A program made the position numbers and the translations under genes. DNA of 64,000 bases. Source: Prinia subflava (lineage: Eukaryota; Chordata; Aves; Passeriformes; Cisticolidae). How positions within the stretch are numbered: position 1 is the first letter of the stretch; each line of letters opens with the position of its first letter. Of the stretch, positions 1 to 11,760 are shown one piece after another. The notes beneath the pieces were generated by a model. That model did no database searches. It saw only the letters and a program-made list of their open reading frames with translations, and was not told where the DNA came from. The stretch covers positions 146,779,285-146,843,284 of the forward strand of contig NC_086247.1 of assembly GCF_021018805.1 (NCBI RefSeq). Direction: 5' to 3'.

Positions 1-3000
1 AAAAGAAAAAAAAAGGAAGAGATGTGTAATTATTTGATGTGGTGCACACATAATAGACTTTGAGGCAATTATTAAAGAAAATTCAGATGGCCAGAGTTCA
101 TTTCCTGTGCAAAGCTCCCCCTCCCCTGAGACTGCAGGCAATTGGGCTATGTAGCCTCAAGCACAAACCTCAATAACTTCATCTTTGGGGATTTCAACCC
201 ATTTGATCATTTTAATAGAAAAAGTGATGTGATACCTGTTTGTAATCACCCGGGTTTCCTTATGTAAGTCACCACTGCTGTATCAGAGCTGTGACCCCAC
301 ACCCTGTTCCAGTTTGTGCCACAAACTGGGCCCCCATCATCTGAGAAACTTTGCCTCTTTGCCTCTCAATATATGCCCTGGAAATGAAAAATAAAGTGCT
401 CAGCACTTCTCAGGAGTGATGCTCTGATGTGCAGACACATACACAGTACACCCTCTGCTCCCCTGTTTCTCTGCAGCGCCTAAAACCTGGGCAGAGACCT
501 GAGAGAGCAGCAGGAGCCCAGCTTAGCACTAAAACTGAGTATTTGTAATGTTAACCCATTGGATTCTGAATCTTTTGCATCCTCTCCAATTGTAAGTGGC
601 TTCTGGAAAGAGGCTAAAAGAAAGGTAGGTATGAAGATGGCAGAATGAAAACTATCAAATAACAAGGGCTTGTTTAAAACAGAAATTACTCCAGAAAGGC
701 CTGTTCAAGAGAAGCTATTCCAAATAACTCACTGTGTGCACAGTCTTATACATATAAATATACAAAGTGTGTTTCAAGGACCCACTTGTGTGGGTCACCC
801 TTCTGTGACAAGACAGAATACATTTGTATATCCTGTACCAAGGACACATTTGTGTGTTCTTCCACCCACACTGAAAGTGAGCAAGACCTAACCCTACAAC
901 AAGCAGAAAAAGACCTTGCTGATGTCTTGTTTTATTCACATTTCTTTTTAATTTTGCATTTTTAGTGCATAAACAGAACTTGGACCATGCCCTGAGGTCC
1001 AAAAGATGCCAGTGCCACAAAGTGCTGGCCCACATTTAAACAATATTAGACACAGCAGAAGAAGCCTGGAGCTGCAGCATGGCAATGGCAAGCATCTGCA
1101 TGCCCTGCCAGGACCTGGCAGATTCCCATTCTCCTCCTATGGGGATAAGCAGCTGTAGGATGAGCAGCTTGAGATCAACCTGCCTGAGAAGCCAAGGGGA
1201 GGGTAAATCAGCAGAGAAATCTGCTGTGATGAGACCACTGAGACCCAGGAACAGAACCAGCCAAGGACCATTCCTATCTGAGCACCTTCTCTCTGATGCC
1301 TTGTTATGCCATTTTGTGGTTCAGCCCCAACCTGGTGGGATGAGGAGGAGAACCAGGAAAAAAGTAAAACTCATGGGTTGAGATAAGAACAGTTTAATAA
1401 TTGAAGTTCAGTAAAATATTATATTAATATAATAGTAATAATAATAGGAAGAAGAAGAAGAAGAAGGGAGAGAAGTAAAACCAAAAAGAAACAAATGATG
1501 CATTCTATAATTGCTCACCGCCTGCTGACTGATGTCAAACCCATGCTGAATATACTGAATACTCACCCAGTTTATACACTGGGCATGGGGTTCTATGGGA
1601 TGGAAAATCCCTCTGGCCGTGCTCCCTCCCAGCGTCTTTTGCACTTCCTCCATGGCAGAGCATGAATCACAGAAAATTCCTTGGCTTAGGGTAACCACTA
1701 CTTGGCAACCCAAACCATCAGTGTGTTATCAACGTGATTCCGAATCCAAGACACAGCCCTGCATCAGCTTCTGAGAAAAAATGAACTCCACCCCAGCTGA
1801 AACCAGCACACACTGACAAGAGCTTGCCTGTGTATCATATTTGTGTAAGGCTGTCTGTACCTCGTAGCTGACAGGAAACTAAACTGCTTCTGTCGTTTCT
1901 TTATTTCATTTTCCAGCAATTTTCCGCCAGTGTTTGTGGGAATTTACAAGAGTGACAAACTCATTTTGGGTTTGTGCTGCAAACCCGACCAGCCGAGGTT
2001 TTGCTCACATCCCACGACTGTCTGAAGAGAATTGGCAGAGACTCAGATCCAGCTGGTGCTGGATGGGGCTTGGGCAAGTGTTGCACTTTCCAATTGACCT
2101 GATAAACTGGCAGTCTTGGATGGCTGCATTTTGTCTAATTTGCAAGAACTGCTACACAGAGCTTATTGGAATCATAAATTCTGGCTTTCTGGAGTCTGTG
2201 TTTCTACAGGTATCTGATTTTGCATGTGGAGTCTTCTTGATGAAATATTTTGTTTCCCTAATCCAAAAGACACCATGATTACAAACTAAGGGCTAGAAAT
2301 CATTTGATACTAGACTCCATAATAGAATACAGGAAACACCACTGTGTGTACAACAAGCTCTCTTCTTGCATCCTGCATTTCCCCTTCTGAACACTGGGTT
2401 TCACAAAGACAGGACTCTTCTTTTTCCCAGCACATTTTTAGATAGCATGAATAATATGGATCAATATTCACAAAGAGTTTATCTCCAAATATTTCTACAC
2501 TTCATTTTATTTTTCTGCCTATTACAGATAGGTATTTTGTTATCTGATTTTACAGCTCTTTTATCCTTCCTCATGCCCACTTAGTCTCTACCTGCATCTC
2601 TACCCTGTCTATATTCCTTTGTTGCTTTAATTCTTTAGATGTAACCTTTAAAACTGAGATCTTTGTAATTTTTAACGCCTTAGAGTGACATAGGAAGCAG
2701 CAGAAGCTGTAGAAGATTATTTTGGAGTTTAACAGAACTATCTGGAAATTTTTGAACTTTTTTTTTACAAGAAAATTCTATCATGTTGTTGCCTGCACTT
2801 CCCATTTTGAGAGACAACATCCAGCGACATCTGCTTGAGGGAGGGCTTAGGAATAAAAGACTGTTTTCAGAAAAATGAAGAACCTGGTGGCAAGGACAAT
2901 TCTCCAGATCACAACCTGCCTGCCAGTAGCCACTTTTCCGTGGTAAAACTTCATTGTCCAGTCTGAAGGGACATCTTAGCCATGCTCAAACAGGAGAGAC

Positions 3001-4009
3001 TGACATTACATGACAGGAGACAGAAGACCAAGCACCTGTAAGGTGAGTTCAGTGTGATGTGCACTCCCCAGGAGCCCTCACCTTGTACCTGCTCCTGGGT
3101 GATGCACTGAGCATCAAGTGTTTCATGGAGGAGATGATTGATGAGCTGAGGGTCCCTGTGAACAGTCTTTGAGCTGATTGCAGCATACCCATCATGGTCT
3201 AGTATGGCCTACAATTTGAGGGTATTGCTTGGCTTCAGTTCTCACAATTTGCAACATATTTATTCTCTCCAAGATGAAAGGAAGTGGTGTTTACTCTTTG
3301 AAGGATGAAAAACAAGGAACTGAGAAATTAAGTGCTCTGATGAATACTGTAAAAATACTGAAATGAGGCACAAGGACTAATTTACTCACAACTAGAGGTT
3401 GCCTGGCCTGCAGAAACACCTCTATCCATTTGCAAGAAAGAGAGGCATAGGAGGTGTAAGCCCCTTCTTGCAGGACCTGAGCAGACCATTCCTTTGAACC
3501 TTGGCACTTGTTCCCTCTCCTCGCTCATCTCAATGATGCCCTTTCAACACACACTCTGGAAAAGCCTTTAATGTGCACAATTATTGGAAAGAAAGCAGAA
3601 ATCCCAGAGAGGAAAAGACGTGCAGAAAAGTGAGTAATGATTTTATGTAGCTTTGATTTATTGACTAGTGGAAGTTATGTGTGTATGGTTATTTAATGCC
3701 TGTGGCTGGCTGAGCAAATTTGTTACCTAATTCAGAGTGCTTAACGCTGAATGGTCATTATGTTGCTGCAGGCTGAATTAACTGGTGGGTGGACTATGGG
3801 TTTTAATATAGATGGAAAGGGGGGGTTGTTGTGTTTTTAAGCAGCAAATGTTTTATTAATTTGCCCCTTTTTTGCATACTGTCTCAGTATTGATTATAAA
3901 AAAATGTCAGAACATACTGAAGTCTTCCTGCCATGGCCTTTTTCAGTACCAGTCATTTCATTTTCTTAGACTATTCAAAAAAATTCTCTCTGAATCCCTA
4001 TCCAGGCAT

Positions 4010-4014
<5 letters not shown>
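1..4014. other. Intronic block without recognisable gene
   Basis: AT-rich sequence with the microsatellite near 1413. Around 3665-3830 (CTGAGCAAATTTGTTACC and onward) the text is non-repetitive. I see no splice-framed coding sequence. Confidence 0.7.
1413..1468. repeat. (TAA)-rich then (GAA)n microsatellite
   Basis: An imperfect ATA/TAA-rich stretch passes into about six GAA units (about 1448-1467). Confidence 0.9.

Positions 4015-4062
<48 letters not shown>
4015..4062. repeat. Poly(A) tract, 48 bases
   Basis: This is an uninterrupted run of 48 A. No clear retroposed body or polyadenylation signal precedes it, so it is either an expanded homopolymer or the tail of an unrecognised element. 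Its exact length is prone to assembly error. Confidence 0.95.
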
Positions 4063-4063
<1 letters not shown>

Positions 4064-5204
4064 CATTTTTGTCATCAGAGCCTTTCACATTTATATTTAG
4101 TTGGTACCTTTCAAGACTTGCACTGAGCTGATTTGATGGTCGAGTGTCAGCCCAGACAACAGACCCTGCTCTGCTCTTAGGGCGTGTTCAGTACAAGCCA
4201 GGTGATGAGCTTGATGAGCTGACAGCCCCCTTTGCTTCCTGATTTTCATGTTTCTATTTGAGTTTGTGACTCAAACCTGCAATATTTCCACCATGACCCA
4301 TGTCCCCATGACATTTAAGGGACAGTCATTCAGACTGCAGGTGGTTTGTGATTTATCTCTCAACAAATGGAGCTATTCAATTCACCCTGCATCCAAGACT
4401 TCATGACATAAATCCTGAGCTAAACTCCTCTTTGTCAGAAATTAAACCCTGAGGTACCTGTCTGGAGAATATTTACCTTTGCAGCAGTAGGAAGCAGCAA
4501 CTTGAAACAAAATTTTCAGCTGCTGAGGTATTTGGAAGGGTCTAGAAAACAGTTCAAGGAATCTCTGTCCCTCACAAAGGCAGGCACAAATGCATCTGAT
4601 GCAGTGTCCCCACAGGTGATGACCACTGGTCCCACATTTCCCAGGAACATCCCTAGCTGGCTCACAGAAGCCATAAGGAAGGCCCTTGGCACATGGACAA
4701 ATTTGTGCTTTATTTATCAGAAACTTTGCCCTTCTGTGATCTAGTGACTTCCCTCATGATGATGGGAAGATCACACTGTTAAAATTCTGAAATCCAGCTG
4801 CATCTCCTCACCACAGCACTCAGGACAGCATTGTGTCTCTCCAAGGGACAACAAAAGCACAGGGAATGTCACCCTCTCCCTCAGGGCTGGCCTGTGGTGG
4901 GCAGCAGGGAGGACCAGGACATGCACTCTGGAGGAACAGTATTAAATATGAAATAGTTTCTCCATGGAATTAACCTCTCCACAAGCACCTGTGGACTGGC
5001 TCCACACCAGTCCTCACTGCTGGGCTTTGCTTCAGCCGGTCTCAGTTCCATGTGTGGTTCCCAACTGGCTGAGTGAGCACTGAAGTACCAAAAGATTTCA
5101 AAAAGTGCTGCTCCTTTTTAAACTGTGTCACTTCATTTATTACTATGTATCATTTAGCATTATGTATTTGCCACGAGTGCATCTGGTAGCAATTACTCTG
5201 CTAC

Positions 5205-5248
5205 TGTAGACATTTCCTATTACCTGATGTAGACATTTTCTATTACCT
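5205..5248 (+). repeat. Tandem duplication of a 23-mer
   Basis: TGTAGACATTTCCTATTACC plus three bases (5205-5227) is followed directly by a copy with one substitution (5228-5248). Confidence 0.85.
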
Positions 5249-7733
5249 TCTCCTCAGCATAAGCCACTCTTAACAGTGCAAAAGGTGTCAAGGAGTCTGA
5301 GTTCTGACCCATGGGGTTTCCTGGAAAGCACTGAAGTGGTTAATTTATACAGCTCCAGTAAGAATCAAAGTGCCTGGCAACAAGAATATCATATAAACTC
5401 TCCTCAGCACAGGTAGTTAATTGAGTCTTGCAAATTCCACTTGCCTACTCAGCTGGGATGAGTAATTATTTTTGATGGACGAGTAAATTGCCATTAGTAT
5501 TTCCATTCTGCTAAAGCTGGAAGATTAGTCTTTGTGGCTGAGGTGATAAATTTCCATTGCAGCTTTGCAAGTCTGAGCGGAGGGATGTAGCTGCACTCTC
5601 AAACCCAGACACAAAGTCTGTCCTTACAGGTACAGCCTGAACCCTTAATCAACCACAGAGCCTCTTCAGCAGGAGTGACCCCCACAGAAACACTGACACC
5701 TGCTCAGCTCCAGGTCTTGCTTGGTCTCTGCTGTTTAATGAGGAACAGTCATTATCTGAAATGCTACACGAGCTGAGTAACATAGCAGGAGTACAGACAC
5801 TGGGAGTGTCCTTGCTGTGTACCCAAAGCCCCTGTTTTCTTCATTCCCAAATGAGGCTTGACCCCATGAATCACATCCCCTCATCTGCCCTGAGCTGTCT
5901 CCTGAAATGCCTCTCAAATCATTGCTGCTCATCCCTGATTTCTGTGCTGATGGTTCCAAGCCCCAGGTGAACCCCAGCACTCAGTGCTGTGGGACACAGC
6001 TGGGCCACACATCACAGAGTCTGTGCAAGGCTGATGTGGGACACAAACCCTTCCACAGCACAGGAGAGGTCACGGGTGAGGAGCTGATTGCAGGAAAAAG
6101 ACTTGAAGATTGCATTAGCCATCACGATTCTTCAAGAAAAATCTTTCTAAAAGAAACTTTTGGCTTGAGGAATAGTAACAAGGACCTGTTCTTAGGATTA
6201 CACAGAAAGGGAAAGGGTGTCACAGCAGGGACAGCACAAAGTAGCTGGGAGAACTGGCATTAGGTGTCTGAATCTGATTGCAGCAGTGTCCCTGCCCTCA
6301 CTGAGACGTTCTCCGGCAGCTTCCCACTGTGCAGAGTCTGCCCCGAGCTTCCAACACTCCCACCAGCACCCACAAGCATGGAAGAAAGCTTTAAATGGAC
6401 TACATGTTGGAATTCTTGTTTCTTTCCTGCTCCAAAGTCAGGGCAAATAAAACTCAGCAGACTTTGTTTTTGAAGTTTCACTCTGAAATTTATTGTCCTT
6501 ATCTATTACAAACTCATGAGATGTAAGTTCTCTCTAACAAGTCAAGAAAGTGAGCCTAACATGGTGTCTACTCAAGGTTATTTAAGCTTTAATAATCTAA
6601 TAACAAGTTGACCTCTATATTGTTTATGCTTCCAATCCAATTGTGATCACTTGAAACCTGCAATGGGGACCTCTTTCCCCCAATAAAAGAAAACCACCCA
6701 GATTTGTGAAGAAGAAAGAAGAAAAAGGTGCAAAAAGACAACTAATCCACACCCAAAGTTCTCCATCTTAGCTCCCATATATCACTACACACTAAAATCC
6801 CAAATCCACATTTTTCACCCTGAGAGATTGCACAATACTATCCAAACTACATGCCCATGATCCCAGCACTATCACTCATTTTTGGAAGCCTATTTTAAGG
6901 TCTCAGATTAAATGCAGTGCTTCCCTGGAGTTCTGTGCCTGTCAGCACAGAGTCCAAAACTCTCAGCATCAAGAGTTCCCACAAATTCACAGTCCCATTT
7001 GTGCCCTGTGCTCAGAGGGCACAGCACAATCCCTCACTAAGGCAAAGGAACACTCTGGAAAGGGTTTGCACAGCCAGGTGAGGGGAATGGCTCAGCACCT
7101 TTGTCCCCACACTGAGTTCCTCACCCCCCCTGCTGCCTTCCTACACCAGCAGGTCCCTGTGCCTGCTGTAAGGGCTCTCTGTGTCCTCTGATAAGGGAGG
7201 CTGCACTGGCAAAAAGCTCTTGCTGAATTTTAAAGTCCATCTAATTCTGGAGGGCTCTTCCAGGACACTTGTTATGGAGTCCTTACAGCCCTCATGTTCT
7301 CGAAGATGCTTTTCATGCACTCCGTGTTTCTCTGTTCTTCTTTCTTAATAAGGACTCAGAAAATCATTGCCAGGTTTCTCATACCCTTATTAATAAGTGG
7401 ATGCTGTGACATTGTTTAATTATTCAATAAACCTGCAGTCTGAAAGTAGCTGGAGACAGAGAAGAAAAAAATTGTGCAACGCTTTTATCAGATGCACTGA
7501 AAAATGGCAAGAAAATCTGCCTAGCAAAAAGCCTGATCAGGATATGATACAAAACACAGACATTAGCTAGATTTTTAAAAACTGGTTTCACTGACATTTA
7601 TAGATGCAATAGAATGTGTGTGAGAAAAGATTCTTTGGAAGGTATTTAAAACATAAATTGTAAAGCACTTTATTTGGGGAGAAAATTACCAGTAATTTTA
7701 GCAGCTCCAATTCCTGTCTACAGCAAAAATAAC

Positions 7734-7763
7734 TAAAATAAAACAAAATAAAATAAAATAAAC
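7734..7763. repeat. (AAAAT)n-like microsatellite
   Basis: Repeated AAAATA and AAACA units with minor interruptions. Confidence 0.85.
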
Positions 7764-8185
7764 ATCCCCTGGCCACTACTTACATTCTCTCTTCCCTTTC
7801 CACATCTATATTTAATTGTGGTTTATACCAACTGCAATTCTATCCTACTAATGTAGAAAGATGCAGGCTCACATGCTTACACATCAATGTCCTGGCAGAT
7901 AAAACTCATTATGGGCCACTAAAGCTCAAAGGAGGAAATGAACTTTTCATTTGAAGCCAAAAGGAATTTTATTTTCATGTGTCAGTGTAGAGGGACGCTG
8001 TGCTACTCCCAAAGCACAGGGGTGCAAACCCAGAAACAGGCACAGCACTGTGAGATTTTTGGATTACATGGGACAAAAAATGATGACTCTTTCTGCTGAC
8101 TTTGAAAGAGCATCAGCACACCTGCCTGCTGTGCTCTTGAAAAACCTCTCTGCAACTATTTCTAAATCATAGCAAGGCACTCCAG

Positions 8186-8590
8186 TGAGGAGTAGCTGAG
8201 GGATCTGGGGTGTCTAACCTGGAGAGGAGGAGACTTGGGGAGTCTTACCACTCTACAACTCTCTGAAAGGAGGTTGTGGGGTGGTCAGGGTCAGTCTCTT
8301 GTCCCTCAAAAAAACAAGTGGGGCAAGGGGACATTACCTTGTCCAAGGTTGGACAAGGTAATGTCCAACCTAAACCTCCCCTCAAGCTGTGCCAGGGGAG
8401 GTTTAGGTTGGACATTACAAAAAATTTCTTCACCAAAAGGGTTGTCAAGCATTGGAACAGGCTGGTCACAAGTCCTGGAGGTCTGTAGATGTGGCTCTCT
8501 CATGGTCTGGTGGTGGACCTGGCAGTGCTGGGTTGGACTTGGTGATTGTAAAGACCTTTTCCAGCTTCACTGATTCTATGGTTCTACAGG
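8186..8590 (+). mobile_element. CR1 LINE 3' fragment
   Basis: Typical CR1 3' sequence is seen in order: a CTGGAGAGGAGGAGACTTGG-like block, CTCTGAAAGGAGGTTGTGG, then AGGGGAGGTTTAGGTTGGA, AAATTTCTTCACC, AAGCATTGGAACAGGCTGG, GTAGATGTGGC, and the terminal CTTCACTGATTCTATGGTTC. The fragment is heavily 5' truncated, as is usual. About 50 bp of inverted-duplicated sequence interrupts it at 8329-8382 (see the separate entry). It carries no usable reverse-transcriptase frame. Confidence 0.9.
8329..8418. repeat. Two overlapping perfect inverted repeats inside CR1
   Basis: The first pair is GGACATTACCTTGTCCAA (8329-8346) against its exact reverse complement at 8349-8366, with only two bases between. 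The second pair has 25-bp arms, 8358-8382 against 8394-8418, with an 11-base loop. They share 8358-8366, so the same short sequence occurs three times in alternating orientation. The right-most copy matches the normal CR1 sequence; the other two are extra. Confidence 0.95.
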
Positions 8591-11026
8591 GACACATTAT
8601 TTATTAATTGCAAGATGAAGTGAGTGATAGTGTTGATGAAATTTCCATCAAACACACAGAAAAGGGGACATGGATATTCCCTGAAGTTACTGCCTTGCTG
8701 TGGTAAGAAAGAGAGGGGTTTTATTTCTTACCATGGAATGAATCTGTATTCTCATCACATCACAGATACAACCTAAACAAGCAAGAAACCTAAACTCTCC
8801 ACCTTCGCTGCATTTCCTAAAGCCACCAACTCCAGTATTGCTTTCACCTTACGAATTCTCCAAACAACCACCCACACATCTTTATTTTGACTTACCAAGG
8901 TAAGAACTTATTCAGCCATACCTGACTGAGGGAATTTATCATCTGGCTTAAGGCTGCAATTCCAGACATTCTCAGAACCTAAAAACACAGCAATATTTTA
9001 TTGCACACATTTCCCAGCAATCTATGCAAATATATACATTGACCCTTGGGTTGCCTTTTTTTTTTTTTTTTTTTTAAATTTTGTTGCAACCATGCATCAG
9101 TGGCATGAAGAGATACAATCTAATAAATGTGCTGGATCAGAATTGCTCTGACAAGGTTCAGTGTAATAAATATATGATGAAAACAACACCTTGTTAATCA
9201 CCAAAACACATCCCCTTACAGACACCAAGGCTTAGACTGGCTTATGGACAGCATAAGCCCAGCAGGGTTTGACAAAGCATTGAGAAAAGAGATCATTAGT
9301 TTTTCAGAGCCATAAATCTCACATATCCAATTTTTAAACCACTGACAAAGTATCTCCATGGAGTGACTAAATTTTTCAGATGGCATAATTTCCCAAGGTC
9401 TAGTTGCAAAACTGCAGGAATCATAAAAAGAACCCAAAAAATGCCAGTTTATTTTATGATTTATTCTTTAACTTGTAGCAAAATTATTCTCTTCCTGAGC
9501 TAGAGGACTCCATCTCTGGTCACGCCAGCAGGTAGAAAATGAACATAATCAATTACTGAATCAAACCAACAGGTTAGAGACCACCCGGGAAGGGAATTTA
9601 ACATGGCATGTGAGGGACACACACCCATCCCAGTGAATGCATCCACCAACTTCAGTGAAGCTAAAATTAATGGCAATAACCAGCTCTAACAACAAGTGGA
9701 GACAGAAGAGCCACGATGTCACAGACAGTGTGGGGGATAGGAAAAGAATGACACTGGGATTTGCTCTAGTGGCTCTCAAGTGTCTTGAGACTGAACTTTC
9801 ATGGATGGGGCAATGATGAAATGTCCTACAAGAGCCCAGTGTAAACACAGGTAAAGTGATGCACAAAGAAGAAACGACCCCAAAGTTTACATAGGGAATG
9901 ATGGGGTTTGAGTAATCAGCACTCAGAGGGGAGAGCTTGGGTTAAAACAAACAGATCTATGAAAATGTCAGCTGGTGATCAGGATCAGTCAAGGATGAAA
10001 GTCAAATGCTGCAAGTCATTAGGCAAGAAAGAGGGAACAGTCCAGAAAAAACATACAGGACAAGGGTCCAAACAAGGAGGTGTGGAATGCAAAAGGTGAG
10101 CAGGGAATGCTTGTTTAATCTACCTTCCAATAGGATAATTATGCAACATTGCATATAATGCCCTAAAAAGGGACATGGATTCAAAAGCTATTGGACAAAC
10201 TCATAAAATAAAGATTAATTTAGGACTGCTAAAAGGATGGAGAGGTGCAGCTTATGAAATTGCTGGAGGCTACGAAGATGTACCTGAAAATAACTAAGAG
10301 CATGTTCAGGAAATACGAAAATCTGTGAATTTCAAGATACTTGGTTAATATCTAAACAACTAAACCATAAAAGACTGTGTTGTTTCTTAGAATATTCTTT
10401 TAAGAATTTAGTAATCAGCCACTGAACAGGAAAAACACAGCAATCATAATTTGCAGAGGATCTAGATACAGAAATGTTTTGTACTCAACAGCAAAGACAA
10501 ATACCCAGGAGACAAGGCTGATCTGAAAACAGCTTGAAAATAGAAGGAAGGGCCAAGTTAATTGGATAAATTTATTTTAATTGCTCATTGATCCAACTTT
10601 AGCTGTACCATAGCACAACATTCTCTTATTTCCTCTTACTTTATTGTGGAAACTCAAGCAGTCTGATGCAGAGTCATGATCATCAAGGGAATAAGTTTTT
10701 GGTTGGGCTGTTTTATTCCTTCAGGAAAAAAAATGTTAGCTAGCTGTATTCTAATGTCTTTAGCCCTTGCCATGCTTTATACTTGAATTCTGGACTATCA
10801 TACCAACAGATAATCCAGAACTCCATCAAACTGATCAAAATGTATGACACGGCAGCATGCTTCTTAAAATGTCAGTTTGCTCTCTTAAATCATCCTTAAG
10901 CTCTAACAACTTCTCAGCAAAAAGCTCTGAAAGTTGTTCATGTTTTGCATTATAACCTTGCTAAATATCACCAGGCTTAGAAACCCAAAAATATCCAGCT
11001 ACCAGCAGCACCCTCATTTATATCTC
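8591..11026. other. Intronic block without recognisable gene
   Basis: Ordinary AT-rich intron with the T tract at 9056. Nothing else could be identified. Confidence 0.7.
9056..9075. repeat. Poly(T) tract, 20 bases
   Basis: This is an uninterrupted T run. On the minus strand it would be an A tail, but no element body is recognisable to its right. Confidence 0.9.
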
Positions 11027-11760
11027 ATAGAAACAGAATGGTTTGGGTTGGAAGGGACCTTAAAGACCAACCCCTCCTGGCATGGGCAGAGACACCTTCC
11101 ACTCTCCCAGGTTGCTCCAAGCCCCATCCAGCCTGGCCTTGAACATTTCCAGGGATGTGGCAGCCACAGCTTCTCTGGGCAACCTGTGCCAGTGCCTCAC
11201 CACCCCCAGAGGAAAGAATTTCTTCCTAATACCTAATCTAAATATAACATCTCTCACTTTAAATCCTTTAATCCTTGCCCAATCACTCCATGCTCTAGCA
11301 GAGTCCCTCTCCAGCTCTCTTTTAGCTCCTTTAGGCACTGGAAGGGGCTCTGAGGTCTCCCCAGAGCCTTCTCCTCTCCAAGCTGAATAACACCAACTCT
11401 CTCAGTCTATTTTCATAGCAGAGATGCTCCAGCCCTCTGAGCATCTTTATGGCCTCCTCTTGGCTTGGTCCAACAAGTCCCTGTCCTTCCTATGTTGGGG
11501 GCCCCTTGGGATCTCTTGAGGGATCTCAGGTGGGATCTCTTGAGGGCAGAGCAGAGGGGCAGAACCCCCTCCCTTGATCAGGCTGGTTTTGATGTGGCCC
11601 AGGACATGTTTGTGTTTCTGGGCTGCAAGCACCCATTGCCTGGCCACACTGAGCTTCTCACCAACCCAAACCCTCACATCCCTCCATTCAGGGCTCCTTC
11701 CAACCCATTGCCCACCCAGCCTGTATTTGTGCCTGTATTTGTGCCTGTATTTGTGCTTGT
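11027..11760 (-). mobile_element. CR1 LINE 3' fragment, about 730 bp, reverse orientation
   Basis: Read on the plus strand this begins with the reverse complement of the CR1 terminus (TCATAGAAACAGAATGG, TTTGGGTTGGAAGGGACC). It continues through CATGGGCAGAGACACCTTCC, TTCTCTGGGCAACCTGTGCC, AAAGAATTTCTTCCTAAT and AGCCTTCTCCTCTCCAAGCTG to a GGCTGCAAGCACCCATTGCC block. On the minus strand a remnant frame still reads like the end of the CR1 protein (RKKFFPLGVVRHWHRLPREAV). It is the longest repeat copy in the window. Its inner end has a triplicated 12-mer. Confidence 0.9.
11721..11756 (+). repeat. Three tandem copies of a 12-mer
   Basis: CTGTATTTGTGC occurs three times head to tail at the inner edge of the CR1 copy, where one copy is expected. 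It is a local slippage expansion. Confidence 0.9.

Larger units (their letters stand above)
4063..8185. other. Intronic block without recognisable gene
   Basis: Contains the 23-mer duplication at 5205 and the microsatellite at 7734. The part 5400-5580 is non-repetitive and AT-rich with TAATTA-type motifs, a possible conserved element. Frames of up to 118 codons here show no family likeness. Confidence 0.7.

Noticed and set aside
8235..8573. Frames of 65-112 codons on both strands
   Set aside because: They lie in a truncated CR1 copy whose inverted duplications give similar peptides on both strands.
11060..11390. 92-102-codon frames on both strands
   Set aside because: The minus-strand one is a remnant of the CR1 reverse-transcriptase tail; the plus-strand one is its shadow.
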